A stretch of DNA of 64,000 nucleotides from a virus. The position numbers were made by a program, and so were the translations under genes. Shown here in pieces: positions 16,826 to 26,004 of this stretch. Position 1 is the first letter of the stretch; each line of letters opens with the position of its first letter. Where the stretch lies: positions 62,001 through 126,000 of IMG/VR virus record IMGVR_UViG_3300023210_003077; one strand, written 5' to 3'. Under the pieces are notes generated by a model. It was not told the DNA's origin. It did no database searches and saw nothing but the letters and a program-made list of their open reading frames with translations.

Positions 16826-16873
16826 TAAATATATAACAACATGACAAAATAAATATATAACAACATGACAAAA
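16826..16873 (+). repeat. 24-base tandem duplication covering a start codon
   Basis: Two perfect head-to-tail copies of a 24-base unit (16826-16849 and 16850-16873) containing ATGACAAAA. In copy 1 the ATG (16841) opens a three-codon frame MTK ending in TAA; in copy 2 the ATG (16865) starts the HAD gene. Confidence 0.9.
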
Positions 16874-17380
16874 ACATTATACTGTTTCGATTTTGATGGT
16901 ACATTAGTACACTCACCAATGCCGACTGAAGGTAAAGATATTTGGTTGAAAAAGACCGAGATGACATGGCCATATGTTGGATGGTGGGGTAAATCGGAAT
17001 CTTTGGATAATGATGTTTTCGAAGTTGATAAAAATGAATGGGTATATCAAAGATATCTTGAAGCAGTATCAGATGAGGATAACTACATAATAATGGCAAC
17101 TGGTAGATTAGAAAAATCACCAGGAATGAGAGGAAATGTTGAAAAAATTCTAAATAAACACAATTTATCATTTGATGAAATTCACTTAAATGATGGTGGA
17201 GATACATTCAAATTCAAAACCAAACTTTTCGAAAAATTAATTGAAAAAACAAACTGTGATAATTTCATCATGTATGATGATAGACACGAACACCTTGTAA
17301 AGTTCAGAGAATGGGCTAGTGAACAAGATTGTGAGGTAACAGTTGTTGATATAGTAAATAAGATAACAAATACATATTAA
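16865..17380 (+). CDS. HAD-superfamily phosphatase of the Swiss-army-knife RNA-repair type
   Basis: 171 codons. HAD motif I CFDFDGTLVHSP at 7-18, motif II MATGRLEK near 77-85, and motif IV MYDDRHEH near 138-145. The WWGKSESL segment after motif I is typical of the HAD group linked to RNA-repair fusion proteins in eukaryotes and of stand-alone phage versions. It probably removes a phosphate from nucleic-acid ends or nucleotides; a 3'-phosphatase for RNA repair is plausible. Promoted from the host-type promoter and followed by the clpS gene. Confidence 0.78.
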   Translation: MTKTLYCFDFDGTLVHSPMPTEGKDIWLKKTEMTWPYVGWWGKSESLDNDVFEVDKNEWVYQRYLEAVSDEDNYIIMATGRLEKSPGMRGNVEKILNKHNLSFDEIHLNDGGDTFKFKTKLFEKLIEKTNCDNFIMYDDRHEHLVKFREWASEQDCEVTVVDIVNKITNTY

Positions 17381-17386
17381 TATATA
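17377..17386 (+). promoter_or_regulatory. Late promoter element before clpS
   Basis: TTAATATATA 20 bases upstream of ATG 17406, giving ClpS a possible late promoter besides read-through from the early one. Confidence 0.5.
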
Positions 17387-17405
17387 CAAAAAGGAAATAA
17401 TAAAA

Positions 17406-17687
17406 ATGGCAACTATTACAAAGAAAAAAAGTGAGACTAAGGTAGATGAAATACTTTCTAAACCATTTAGACTTGATTTACATAACGATGATCACAATTC
17501 ATTTGATTGGGTAATCACTTGTTTAATGAAGGTTTGTGACCATGAACAAGAACAAGCTAATCAATGTGCTCATCTTGTACACTTCAAAGGAATCTGTGAT
17601 GTAAAGTACGGAGACTTAGAAACTATTTCAACAATGAAAGATAAATTGGAAAGTGCTGGGTTATCAGTAACTATGGAAGTAAATTAG
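17406..17687 (+). CDS. clpS: ClpS-family adaptor of the ClpA(P) protease
   Basis: 93 codons, the usual ClpS length. After a basic N-terminal extension it contains the ClpS core: RLDLHNDDHNSFDWVI (residues 22-37), with the N-degron pocket Asn-Asp-Asp, then VCDHEQEQANQCAHLVHFKG, the ClpA-contacting helix and His/Lys positions. ClpS recognises N-terminal Leu/Phe/Tyr/Trp on substrates and hands them to ClpAP, while blocking SsrA-tagged substrates. A phage copy would redirect host proteolysis. Convergent with the terminase gene. Confidence 0.88.
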   Translation: MATITKKKSETKVDEILSKPFRLDLHNDDHNSFDWVITCLMKVCDHEQEQANQCAHLVHFKGICDVKYGDLETISTMKDKLESAGLSVTMEVN

Positions 17688-17692
17688 TATTT

Positions 17693-19825
17693 TTATTGAC
17701 CAAACCAAGTACCAATGTTATTATCTAATCCAGTATTCTTATTACGATTTTGGAAATTTCTTCTAACCTTTAGTACTTGTCCATAATCCACACCCTCAAC
17801 ATAATCAAAGTTTTTCAAGCACCCATTTATATAAGACATAAGATCTCTATCTGTAAATTTACTCGACCATTCCTCAACCATTTCACGAAATTCACTCTTT
17901 TTAAATATAGATGTTGAGTTAACAATAGTCATAACGCAATCATCATGACCTACATCAGCAGCATATCTGGTATTACCAGCAGTTGTTGTGTGTTTAACAA
18001 AGGTTGTTATCTCTCTAATTGTTTCCTCATTATTAATTGAGAATCCCTTAGATATCATTAAGTCTTGATAATCCTTAACCAATAAATTTTTATTTTCTCC
18101 AACTTTTAACCCAACCTTCTCTTCGTTAGCATCAGCTCTATGTTTATATCTAACAAAAATAGAAGAACCATAATCATTATTACCCTCAAAAACATGTGGT
18201 AGCTCAGCTAATAATGTATTGCCATAATTATTTAATTCTAAAACAACTTTAACATTATCTGGATTAAAATACTCAAAGGCAATAAGATATAAAATCTCAG
18301 CCAATTGCTTAACAGATACTAAATTACTCCTATATATACCTATTTGTTCTAATTTAAAGAAATCAACAATTGATGTATATGCTGCCTTTTGGTTATCTAT
18401 GACTTCCTTTGTCTTATTATTAACTCTGAATATATTTATTATTGAATAATCTTGTCCTAAACCCTCGGCGATATCCACAGATAATACAATTTTATAATCC
18501 TTTCTCATTAATGGTAGGTAAACATCATCATCAACCCATCTTAATTCATTATAACTAAATCTAAGTTTTTCAAATTCTGAAATTTCCTCATGAATATAAT
18601 TTTTCTTAGACTTTAATAAATCATCTATAATAGACTCATTTAATAGAGATTTACTAGCATTGATAAATCTCAAACCGTACTCTTGGTTAAAAGCATCTTC
18701 TCCACCAATATCCTTAATAGCTTCTTCTTTCCAAGTTGTTAACTCAGCAACAGAAAATAAAGGAATCTCCTCGTCCTTTGAATTTACTATCATCAATGAT
18801 CTAATATCATCATCAGAGCATTTATCATTATTAAGTACACTTATAATATTTTTTTGTAAATCAATATTATAAGACATATCAACTTTAGTAATATCACCAA
18901 GGTTTTCTTGAAGAAATTTTAAAATATATTCCTTATCAATACCCTGTTCATATAATTTATGATCATTCAATCTAACATAAGTAACAAACCTACCCGGTAC
19001 TTGATACCAATAAACCCTATGAGCTTTAAAGTTATTCCTTCTAGGATCACCATCTGGTCTCTCACCATCAGTAAGTAATTTATGGAATAAGTTCATACCA
19101 TTGGGTGTTGATGTTATTATAATCTTAGAATTCTTAATTGCTGATACAGTTGGAAATACAGCCGTGTAGTATGGTTCTATAATATTGGATGGTATATGAG
19201 CAAACTCATCAAGATATAAAACATCAATAGTAAAACCAATCGCAGGTGTCTTTGTTCTAGCAGATGTCTTTATCCTACACCCATTCTCAAATGTTAATGA
19301 TTTCTGGTTCCAGGTTTTTATACCAGGCTTTAGAAAGAAAGGTAATAAAGTATAAATAGATTTCATCTTATCAACAATCTCAACCGCAGTATCACCTTTA
19401 TTCGCAACTATCATCACATTCTTATCATTATTAAATAAAATTGTATGTAACATAAAAATAGAGGATGATATAGTCTTACCGACCTGCCTGGATGCCATTA
19501 ATATATTAAATCTATTATTAACAAAATTATCCATCATATCTTTTTGATAATCTCGAAGTTTTATATTACCTACACTACCGTCCTCTGTTTTAACCTTACA
19601 ATATTTTTCAGTGAAATAGTGAACATCCAAAGCACATCTAATATACTCTTGTTGTTCAGTAGTAGTCATCTTAAAAGTAACACCAGCTCTTCTTAAACCA
19701 ACTTCACTTTTTAGCCAAGGGTTCTGGTATCTCTTAACAACAACACCATCATTTATTTTATCAGTAGCATCATCAACCAGAATGGTTGTGAATATCATTT
19801 GTCTCTGTACTTGTTCCTTAGCCAT
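17693..19825 (-). CDS. 17: Terminase large subunit gp17
   Basis: 710 codons (T4: 610). ATPase: Walker A ASRQVGKT at 111-118, Walker B VLYLDEFAH with D206/E207, and TSTPNGMN coupling motif. Nuclease: SVDIAEGLGQDYS near 450 with the first acidic residue, and HDDCV near 640 with the distal aspartates. It powers packaging of the genome through the portal and makes the headful cut. Divergent from the gp16-like gene. Confidence 0.95.
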   Translation of the reverse strand: MAKEQVQRQMIFTTILVDDATDKINDGVVVKRYQNPWLKSEVGLRRAGVTFKMTTTEQQEYIRCALDVHYFTEKYCKVKTEDGSVGNIKLRDYQKDMMDNFVNNRFNILMASRQVGKTISSSIFMLHTILFNNDKNVMIVANKGDTAVEIVDKMKSIYTLLPFFLKPGIKTWNQKSLTFENGCRIKTSARTKTPAIGFTIDVLYLDEFAHIPSNIIEPYYTAVFPTVSAIKNSKIIITSTPNGMNLFHKLLTDGERPDGDPRRNNFKAHRVYWYQVPGRFVTYVRLNDHKLYEQGIDKEYILKFLQENLGDITKVDMSYNIDLQKNIISVLNNDKCSDDDIRSLMIVNSKDEEIPLFSVAELTTWKEEAIKDIGGEDAFNQEYGLRFINASKSLLNESIIDDLLKSKKNYIHEEISEFEKLRFSYNELRWVDDDVYLPLMRKDYKIVLSVDIAEGLGQDYSIINIFRVNNKTKEVIDNQKAAYTSIVDFFKLEQIGIYRSNLVSVKQLAEILYLIAFEYFNPDNVKVVLELNNYGNTLLAELPHVFEGNNDYGSSIFVRYKHRADANEEKVGLKVGENKNLLVKDYQDLMISKGFSINNEETIREITTFVKHTTTAGNTRYAADVGHDDCVMTIVNSTSIFKKSEFREMVEEWSSKFTDRDLMSYINGCLKNFDYVEGVDYGQVLKVRRNFQNRNKNTGLDNNIGTWFGQ

Positions 19826-19870
19826 AAAGAAAGCATATTTTTTTTATATATATTGTAAAAAACCACCTCT

Positions 19871-20521
19871 ATGTCTAAAAGTGAGAATGAAAGAAATAGA
19901 TTACAAGATGAATTTGACCAAATTCAGTCAGAAAGTAATGATTTCAATTTTGATATATCTGACCACTTAGCTAAACCCGAGGACTTACCAGATCTAGGAG
20001 AAATAGAGATATATGATTACGATTCAGATTTAAGTGTTTCATCACAACAATCAATGGAAGTCTTAGAGTCACTTGTAGATTTATATCTAAGTGATGTACC
20101 ACAATTAAAAGAACACTCATACATAAAAACAAAAATGAGGGAAGATGCTTTAGTTTATGCCGAGGCTATATTTCTTTCTAAAATGACTCGTAAAAACTTC
20201 TTAAATCAACTAAGGCAGGTAGATAACGGTGATAACTCAGCTAGAATGCACGAAGTTGTCAATCAAACAATTGGTCAGATAAGAGAAAATTCTAAATTTC
20301 TATCAACACAAAGAACAGATCTTGAAAAATTCTACAAAACACTAAGAAGCGATTTAGGCTTGAATGATATTGAAAGTCCAGATGTTCTTAAATCACAAGT
20401 CGCTCACGCTGCCGATGAAGGAGTAAAGGATGAAGGTGGTGAAGTAATGGATAATAGAAAATTGAATGATTTAATTAAAAGGGCGATGACCGGTAAAGAA
20501 GAAGATAAGAAAAAGAAATAA
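19871..20521 (+). CDS. 16: Terminase small subunit, gp16-like
   Basis: 216 codons. Central helical region matches T4 gp16: SARMHEVVNQTIGQIRENS against T4 SPRHMEVFATLMGQMTTTN, preceded by an acidic N-terminal part and followed by a disordered acidic/basic tail. gp16 forms rings that recognise DNA and regulate gp17. Position next to gp17 supports the call, although here the two genes are divergent. Ends immediately at the convergent neighbour. Confidence 0.72.
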   Translation: MSKSENERNRLQDEFDQIQSESNDFNFDISDHLAKPEDLPDLGEIEIYDYDSDLSVSSQQSMEVLESLVDLYLSDVPQLKEHSYIKTKMREDALVYAEAIFLSKMTRKNFLNQLRQVDNGDNSARMHEVVNQTIGQIRENSKFLSTQRTDLEKFYKTLRSDLGLNDIESPDVLKSQVAHAADEGVKDEGGEVMDNRKLNDLIKRAMTGKEEDKKKK

Positions 20522-21373
20522 TTAATCTCTTTTGTAGATAAAACTCTCGAAAGTTTTCTTTATATTACTCCATTCTATTAAAACCTCCTTGGTTATAAAA
20601 GGATTTACTTTATTATTTGTTACTTTATTAACAATAATTATTTTATCATCCTCTTTAACAACATCTTTTATGTTAGATTTTATTGAATCTTCTGTGTTTG
20701 AAACAATGAAATCGAATGTTTTGTTACAATCATTAGCCAATGAAATCACACTAGAGTCATCATCATAAAAATAAACTCTATCATATTGTGTTATTTCCTC
20801 ATCGATAAATTTATCACTCTCGCTTCTATAACCAATCAAGTGTTGTAATAGTAACTTAACTTTAGTATGTGATATATTATCTTTATCTCTATTATAGAAT
20901 GTTTCTGATAAATAATAGAAATCCTTAATAACCAAACCAAAATCAGCCATTTTTTCTATTAACGTATCAACTACTTTTTTATAATTCTTTTCTGTGTTCT
21001 TTGAACAAATAATATAAATATCATCCTTAGTATTTTTCAATTGTTGAAAGTGTTCAACCAGTACCTTAAATTCTAAGTGATCTATAACTAACGGGTTCAT
21101 AAATTCTTGCATCGAAAATGATAAATCTGTTATATCACATTTTAAATTTTTACACCTAACCTTTAGGTTATTCATTAAATCTTCTGGTAACCAATATGAT
21201 TTTCCTCCTATATTAAGGTTTTGTTTATATTTCTTATAAATGCCCCTTTTTATGAGTTTAAATTCATGTTTTGAAATTTTAATAACAGGAATATCTGGTT
21301 TTATCTTAGATATAACCCAAACCTTACTATTAACATCAACTAATACATCTATATCGAAAAAATGAGCACCCAT
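20522..21373 (-). CDS. HAD-like protein, divergent
   Basis: 283 codons. HAD-type features: FDIDVLVDV at 6-14 (motif I, DxD), IIYCSKNTE-like motif II region near 118 (YIICSKNTEKN), a Lys-containing helix (HTKVKLLLQHLIG), and acidic motif IV FYDDDSSVISLAND near 203-216. T4-like phages carry comparable divergent HAD proteins of unknown substrate. Overlaps nothing; followed upstream by a small Cys-rich gene one base away, so probably co-transcribed. Confidence 0.55.
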   Translation of the reverse strand: MGAHFFDIDVLVDVNSKVWVISKIKPDIPVIKISKHEFKLIKRGIYKKYKQNLNIGGKSYWLPEDLMNNLKVRCKNLKCDITDLSFSMQEFMNPLVIDHLEFKVLVEHFQQLKNTKDDIYIICSKNTEKNYKKVVDTLIEKMADFGLVIKDFYYLSETFYNRDKDNISHTKVKLLLQHLIGYRSESDKFIDEEITQYDRVYFYDDDSSVISLANDCNKTFDFIVSNTEDSIKSNIKDVVKEDDKIIIVNKVTNNKVNPFITKEVLIEWSNIKKTFESFIYKRD

Positions 21374-21374
21374 A

Positions 21375-21611
21375 TTATAATTTAAAATTTGTTACTTTAT
21401 AGCTCATCTCATGAGGTTTTCCATCATCCCGAGGCCCTTCATATTCTTTATCCGTCCAAGTAACACCACCACTCAATTCACTATCAAAACTTTCACACTT
21501 TTTACACTGACTTGGTGATAATTTCTTACCATCAATATCTTGTATATCAATATCGTTATAGATAAAATGTGCTTTACACCAAGGGTTTCTACATACACTT
21601 TTATATTCCAT
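21375..21611 (-). CDS. Small Cys-rich protein, probable zinc binder
   Basis: 78 codons with CRNPWC near residue 8 and CKKC near residue 36, a likely four-Cys zinc site. Separated by one base from the HAD-like gene downstream. No family recognised. Confidence 0.65.
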   Translation of the reverse strand: MEYKSVCRNPWCKAHFIYNDIDIQDIDGKKLSPSQCKKCESFDSELSGGVTWTDKEYEGPRDDGKPHEMSYKVTNFKL

Positions 21612-21630
21612 ATTGTATATATAAAAAAAG

Positions 21631-21655
21631 AAAACCCATCAAATTGATGGGTTTT
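21631..21655 (-). terminator. Terminator after the 21660-22124 gene
   Basis: 11-bp stem AAAACCCATCA/TGATGGGTTTT with loop AAT and a T-run. Confidence 0.85.
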
Positions 21656-21659
21656 TATA

Positions 21660-22124
21660 TTATTTCACAAAATCTTTACCAATAGCAAAGTCATACAAGA
21701 CAGGCAAATTCAAATATCTAATAAAACCATCTCTAATATCTCCCATCGTATTAGCCTTTTTAACAATATTTATAATCAAAAATCCAAATTCTTCCTGAAA
21801 GTCTAAATAACAATCACACCAAGGTCTATTATAATGTTCTAAACTTCTCCACTCCTTATAACCACCTGTTAACCAAAACAAACTTTTCTCAGGTGTTAGC
21901 TCCTCAATTTCAACATCAATAATATCGGTTTCCCAAACTGGGTGATTATAACCAAAATCTCTCATAAGAATAACCGCCGCTTCAGCGACATCAGTTGTTA
22001 CTTCTTTACCAATTTCAAAAAACCACCCACCACTATCTTTATTAATCACAACTTTATCATTAACATAAGTCATTTCTGATAATTCTTTAAGTAAATCTTT
22101 TTTTCTTCTCATAATACTAAACAT
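21660..22124 (-). CDS. Hypothetical protein
   Basis: 154 codons (a second start, MRRKKDLLKELSEM, lies four codons in). Trp-rich; segments such as GGWFFEIGKEV and GGYKEWRSLEHYNRPWCDCY suggest a compact alpha/beta protein. No family recognised. Overlaps the upstream repeat-protein gene by 8 bases; terminator at its 3' side. Confidence 0.65.
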   Translation of the reverse strand: MFSIMRRKKDLLKELSEMTYVNDKVVINKDSGGWFFEIGKEVTTDVAEAAVILMRDFGYNHPVWETDIIDVEIEELTPEKSLFWLTGGYKEWRSLEHYNRPWCDCYLDFQEEFGFLIINIVKKANTMGDIRDGFIRYLNLPVLYDFAIGKDFVK

Positions 22125-22416
22125 TATTTTTTGATAAATTTATTCCACTTTCCCAATTGCCCTTAAAATATCCATCCTCCCAGATACCATTTTTCCAATT
22201 GCCGTAGAAACCTCCATTTTTGAATATACCATATTCCCAATCACCAACCATATAAATACCTTCGTGCCATATAAGAGTGTTATTCTCTATTTCTAAAATA
22301 GCACCATCAGTCTCGGAGTCTATTAACCAATAGAATCCTTCTTCTTTAATAATTTTAATGATTTGATTGTATTCTGTATAAGTCTTACCGTTATACTTTA
22401 GTTCTTGAAAATTCAT
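22117..22416 (-). CDS. Small protein with Trp/Gly MORN-like repeats
   Basis: 99 codons. Residues about 57-92 show short repeats of the pattern W-x-x-G-x-[FY]: GDWEYGIFKNGGFYGNW, then KNGIWEDGYFKGNWESGI. Such Gly/Trp pentad-type repeats form flat beta-sheets or helices. The N-terminal half (KEEGFYWLIDSETDGAI) looks like a separate small module. Function unknown. Confidence 0.65.
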   Translation of the reverse strand: MNFQELKYNGKTYTEYNQIIKIIKEEGFYWLIDSETDGAILEIENNTLIWHEGIYMVGDWEYGIFKNGGFYGNWKNGIWEDGYFKGNWESGINLSKNNV

Positions 22417-22530
22417 AATTTAATAATTATTTACATCTTTATATATTCGACATTTTTTATAGAAAATTATACCGCCCTCTTTTTTTTAATAAAATCGACT
22501 ATGTAAATAAAAAAAATTATTTAAAATTAA

Positions 22531-22554
22531 AAAACCGGGAAATATCCCGGTTTT
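22531..22554 (-). terminator. Terminator after the 22586-22939 gene
   Basis: 10-bp GC-containing stem AAAACCGGGA/TCCCGGTTTT, loop AATA, T-run. Confidence 0.87.
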
Positions 22555-22585
22555 TTAATATATTAACTATTTCCTGTTTTTTTCC

Positions 22586-22939
22586 TTATTTTGAAAGGTT
22601 ATCAAGGTAATATTTCTCTTTTTTACTCAAAGAATCAATTCCATACTTTGTGATTTTTTCTAAAACTGAATCTAATTCGAACTGAATTGGCTCATCAGTT
22701 AATTCGAAAGAATCCATAAATAATAATCCAAGTTTGAAAGATTCCATAAAGATTATGTTTCCTTTATCTTTCTTAGTTGTGAATGCTATAACTTCAATAC
22801 CTTTTAAGTAAATTTTAGCGAATCCCTTTTTCTTATTGTTTAAAACAATATCATAAGATAAGTTTAATTCATTAGAAACTTCTTTAAGTTTCTCGTTGTT
22901 GAATTTAGTAAGGTCGATGCAAATTATGTTGTTTTTCAT
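22586..22939 (-). CDS. Hypothetical protein with DUF6576-like C-terminus
   Basis: 117 codons. The last 30 residues (LEKITKYGIDSLSKKEKYYL) match the pattern LDKIS..G..SLT..EK.FL found at the C-termini of many Bacteroidota proteins (DUF6576-like) and repeated in the 61523-62017 protein here. The rest is a small alpha/beta domain. Own terminator; upstream 218 bases before the next gene are AT-rich without another clear signal. Confidence 0.65.
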   Translation of the reverse strand: MKNNIICIDLTKFNNEKLKEVSNELNLSYDIVLNNKKKGFAKIYLKGIEVIAFTTKKDKGNIIFMESFKLGLLFMDSFELTDEPIQFELDSVLEKITKYGIDSLSKKEKYYLDNLSK

Positions 22940-23157
22940 AGTGGTTTGTTTTATTTAATGATTATAATACAATATAAGGATAATATACCAAGTAACCTAA
23001 TTTTTTATTACTTTTCTTTATTATTAATTCATTATTATTGTTTCTATACACAATATAGTAATTATATATTGATAAACCTAATTTTTATAGATAAATATCA
23101 ATAAAAATAAAAATAGAGTATGTAGAAATAATATATAATAAAAAATAATACTCTTTT

Positions 23158-26004
23158 ATGAAGTATCTATCAAGTAGAACTGAATACTTAAAGTCAGCAA
23201 AATATAAAGTCGTTAACGAAGCTGTTGTTTCAGGAGCAGGACCATTCGCCAATGATATAGCATGGGGAGACTCATTATTAGGAAGAATGTTACACTCATT
23301 TGCTAGAAAGGCTCAAATAGGAATAGATTTAGTTAGAATAGACTCTGTTATTAAAAGACTAAAAACACAATTTGATTATTTAGTAGATACTGCTAAATTA
23401 AACGGAGCTGAGATTGATGAAGCAACAAATAAAGAAATTGATATGTTGTCTATTTCTATTTTAATAGGGAAATTAATAAAAGCAATAAAAGAACCTGAAG
23501 CGGAAGGTAAAAATCATTTAGATGAAATAATAAGAGTTACAACTGAAACTATTTATGCAATAACAGAAGTGGTATTATACTCTGATGAAAGTGAAGGTGA
23601 TAGACAAGAAGTTTTAGAAAAGTTAACTGAATTTTTAGCAGAACTTAAAGAAATGGAGGAAACTGATGATGAGGAAACTGATGATGAGGAAACTGATGAT
23701 GAGGAAACTGATGGTGAGGAAACTGATGGTGAAAAAATACCTTATCAACTTTATATGGCAAATATAAAATCCATATCTAGTATATTAGAGTCTTTTAAGA
23801 AGATTAAATCAGTAAGGTCATTACCAGCTCCAAAAGAAGTTGAAGAACCCGAACAGGTTCATTTTGAATGGGGAGTTAAAGGTGAAGATCTTTATCAGAA
23901 AAAACTAGCTGAGTTGCTAAAAAGTCAAAAAGCTCTTGGTAAGGGAGCTAATCTTAAACCAGGAGAACATACTAGAAAGAAATTTAAACAGGAAGTTGCT
24001 TACAAAATTTGGTCAGAAAAAGGAAATTCTGGTACTATGGAGGATTTCAAAAAATCCAAAGAAGGAGAAAGTTTTCTAAAATCTGTTGCTAAAGCTGAAA
24101 CATGGAATAAAGTACCAGATACCGAATTATATGCCGAGTCTATGAACGATAGTTTTAGAAAATTCTCACTAAATGAGGGAACTGATGATAAAAAGCAAGA
24201 TAATATACCTATTCTAAATGCTACAAAGGCATTATTTAATTTTATGAATGAAGATCCTAATAATCTAGTAGAATTACAAGGATTGATATCAAGTTATGAT
24301 AAAATGTCTGATGACAATAAAAATAAATTATCAGCTGGTAACGCGGAAATGATGCAAAAATATGCTTCTGTTAAAAACCTATATGATCATATTAAGAAAA
24401 CATCAGTATCAGAAAATTTAGATAGTTTATTATCCGGTAGTGAGGCACTTGGTAATCATATTAAAAATTTATATAGTGTTTCAAAATCAGGAGATTTAAC
24501 CGAAATTGATGAATGGGGGAAAGATATAGATGGTGCATTGAAAAATTCAATAAAATCATTTAATGAAACAATGAGTGCTATTTTAGAACAGGAGCCAGAG
24601 GTTACAGAAAATGAAAAACCAGAGGATAAGGTAGAGAAAAACGAAGGTAAGTTATTAAGATATAAAAGTTTCAGAAAAATATTTGAAGCGGAAGGTGAAG
24701 ATGTGGTTGATGATACAACAAAAGATAAACCATCTGGAGATGTTTCAAAAGAGGATCAATCTATCGAAAAAGAGAATAGATATGATTTATCCATACCATG
24801 GAATAAATTTTTCAGTGAAGAATATTTGAGAAAATGGTCTGTTACCGAACAAGATGCTAAAAATCTGGAACAGAGGTTGGTAAAAATGGAGAAAGAGGGT
24901 ACTACATATAAAATAAACGGTATTGATCCTATACTAGAAATTGTTAAGATATTTAACAGAGCTTATAAATTACACACATCACAGACAATACCAACGGGTA
25001 GAAGTGGTGGTAAAGTATCTAATAAAAAATTCAGAGAGTATGAGTATATAGGTAGTGGATCTCCTGAGGTTAATACTGAATCAAGTGGATTTAAAGTTGG
25101 AATGGGCCCTTATAGAAACATAAGAATATTCACCAAATGGGAAGATGCTGTTCTTGATATAATAAAGGATTCAAAATATACAGTTTTATTCGATGAATCG
25201 ACTATTATACAAGTTGGTAAAGCAGATGATAGGGTAAATGTTTCACCAACATCAATTAGTGATAAAGGTAAGAAAAGTGGTAGAGTAGAAGGTGGTGGTA
25301 AAGTACTACTCAAATTTATGAACGATATGTTAGACGGAGATACTTTATACAGGTCCTCGGGTGGAAAAGGTGGTGGCGCACAACATAAATTTATCAGCAA
25401 ATACTTCAAAGTTGATGTTGATTCAAATAAATTAGATTATACGGGTGGAAAAGAGGTTGAAGGAAATGCTGAAGTTGCTGATGAAACAAAAGGTAATATA
25501 ATAGCTGAGTTCAAAAAGTCTAAAGAGGTAAATGATAAACCTGGTTGTATTTTTAACCTAAATAATTCATATTTTATGATAGTAATAGCAGGTGATAGTG
25601 ATTTTACTTATTTGAAATATTCAAAAACATTTGGATACATCAGTAAATATATTAAAGGTGAAAATGTTAAGGGTATGAAAGGTGACTTATCATCATCATT
25701 AAATGATAATGACTCTACTATACATTATGCTAGAATATCTAATAAATTATTCGATGCTAAAGGTGGTCTCTTAAAAGAAGGTATCAATTTAAAATTGAAA
25801 TCTATTAATTTAACTACTCTTAAAGAACGTTCCTCAGAACTGAAAACAGAAGAAGTTGACTTAGGCAAGATAGAAGATTTATACACATTTTATGTAAAAG
25901 AAGGTGAAGGTTCCGGTGAACAATACTTACTACCAACATCAGCAACACAAAATGCTTATGGTGATATATCAGTTGATAAAGCAAAAGGTTATTTAGAAAA
26001 ATGA
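23158..26004 (+). CDS. Large leader-bearing protein, candidate internal virion protein (apparent fusion)
   Basis: 948 codons. Starts MKYLSSRTEYLKSAKYKVVN followed by E-A, a leader with a [V]-N-E site. Residues 167-191 are five EETDD/EETDG repeats. Around residues 499-511 a second leader-like segment appears (LLRYKSFRKIFEAEG), which suggests that two leader proteins were fused. The C-terminal half has Gly-rich segments and a globular end. No family recognised. The next gene starts within its last codons. Size, leader and position before the sheath gene point to a head-core or ejected protein, by inference. Confidence 0.75.
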   Translation: MKYLSSRTEYLKSAKYKVVNEAVVSGAGPFANDIAWGDSLLGRMLHSFARKAQIGIDLVRIDSVIKRLKTQFDYLVDTAKLNGAEIDEATNKEIDMLSISILIGKLIKAIKEPEAEGKNHLDEIIRVTTETIYAITEVVLYSDESEGDRQEVLEKLTEFLAELKEMEETDDEETDDEETDDEETDGEETDGEKIPYQLYMANIKSISSILESFKKIKSVRSLPAPKEVEEPEQVHFEWGVKGEDLYQKKLAELLKSQKALGKGANLKPGEHTRKKFKQEVAYKIWSEKGNSGTMEDFKKSKEGESFLKSVAKAETWNKVPDTELYAESMNDSFRKFSLNEGTDDKKQDNIPILNATKALFNFMNEDPNNLVELQGLISSYDKMSDDNKNKLSAGNAEMMQKYASVKNLYDHIKKTSVSENLDSLLSGSEALGNHIKNLYSVSKSGDLTEIDEWGKDIDGALKNSIKSFNETMSAILEQEPEVTENEKPEDKVEKNEGKLLRYKSFRKIFEAEGEDVVDDTTKDKPSGDVSKEDQSIEKENRYDLSIPWNKFFSEEYLRKWSVTEQDAKNLEQRLVKMEKEGTTYKINGIDPILEIVKIFNRAYKLHTSQTIPTGRSGGKVSNKKFREYEYIGSGSPEVNTESSGFKVGMGPYRNIRIFTKWEDAVLDIIKDSKYTVLFDESTIIQVGKADDRVNVSPTSISDKGKKSGRVEGGGKVLLKFMNDMLDGDTLYRSSGGKGGGAQHKFISKYFKVDVDSNKLDYTGGKEVEGNAEVADETKGNIIAEFKKSKEVNDKPGCIFNLNNSYFMIVIAGDSDFTYLKYSKTFGYISKYIKGENVKGMKGDLSSSLNDNDSTIHYARISNKLFDAKGGLLKEGINLKLKSINLTTLKERSSELKTEEVDLGKIEDLYTFYVKEGEGSGEQYLLPTSATQNAYGDISVDKAKGYLEK
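23656..23730 (+). repeat. 15-base in-frame repeat, five copies
   Basis: GAGGAAACTGATGAT x3 then GAGGAAACTGATGGT x2, coding EETDD/EETDG; a likely slippage site. Confidence 0.9.

Noticed and set aside
20522-21373. Assignment of the 283-residue protein as a polynucleotide kinase/phosphatase
   Set aside because: It has HAD-like motifs but no kinase P-loop, so only the HAD-like call is kept.
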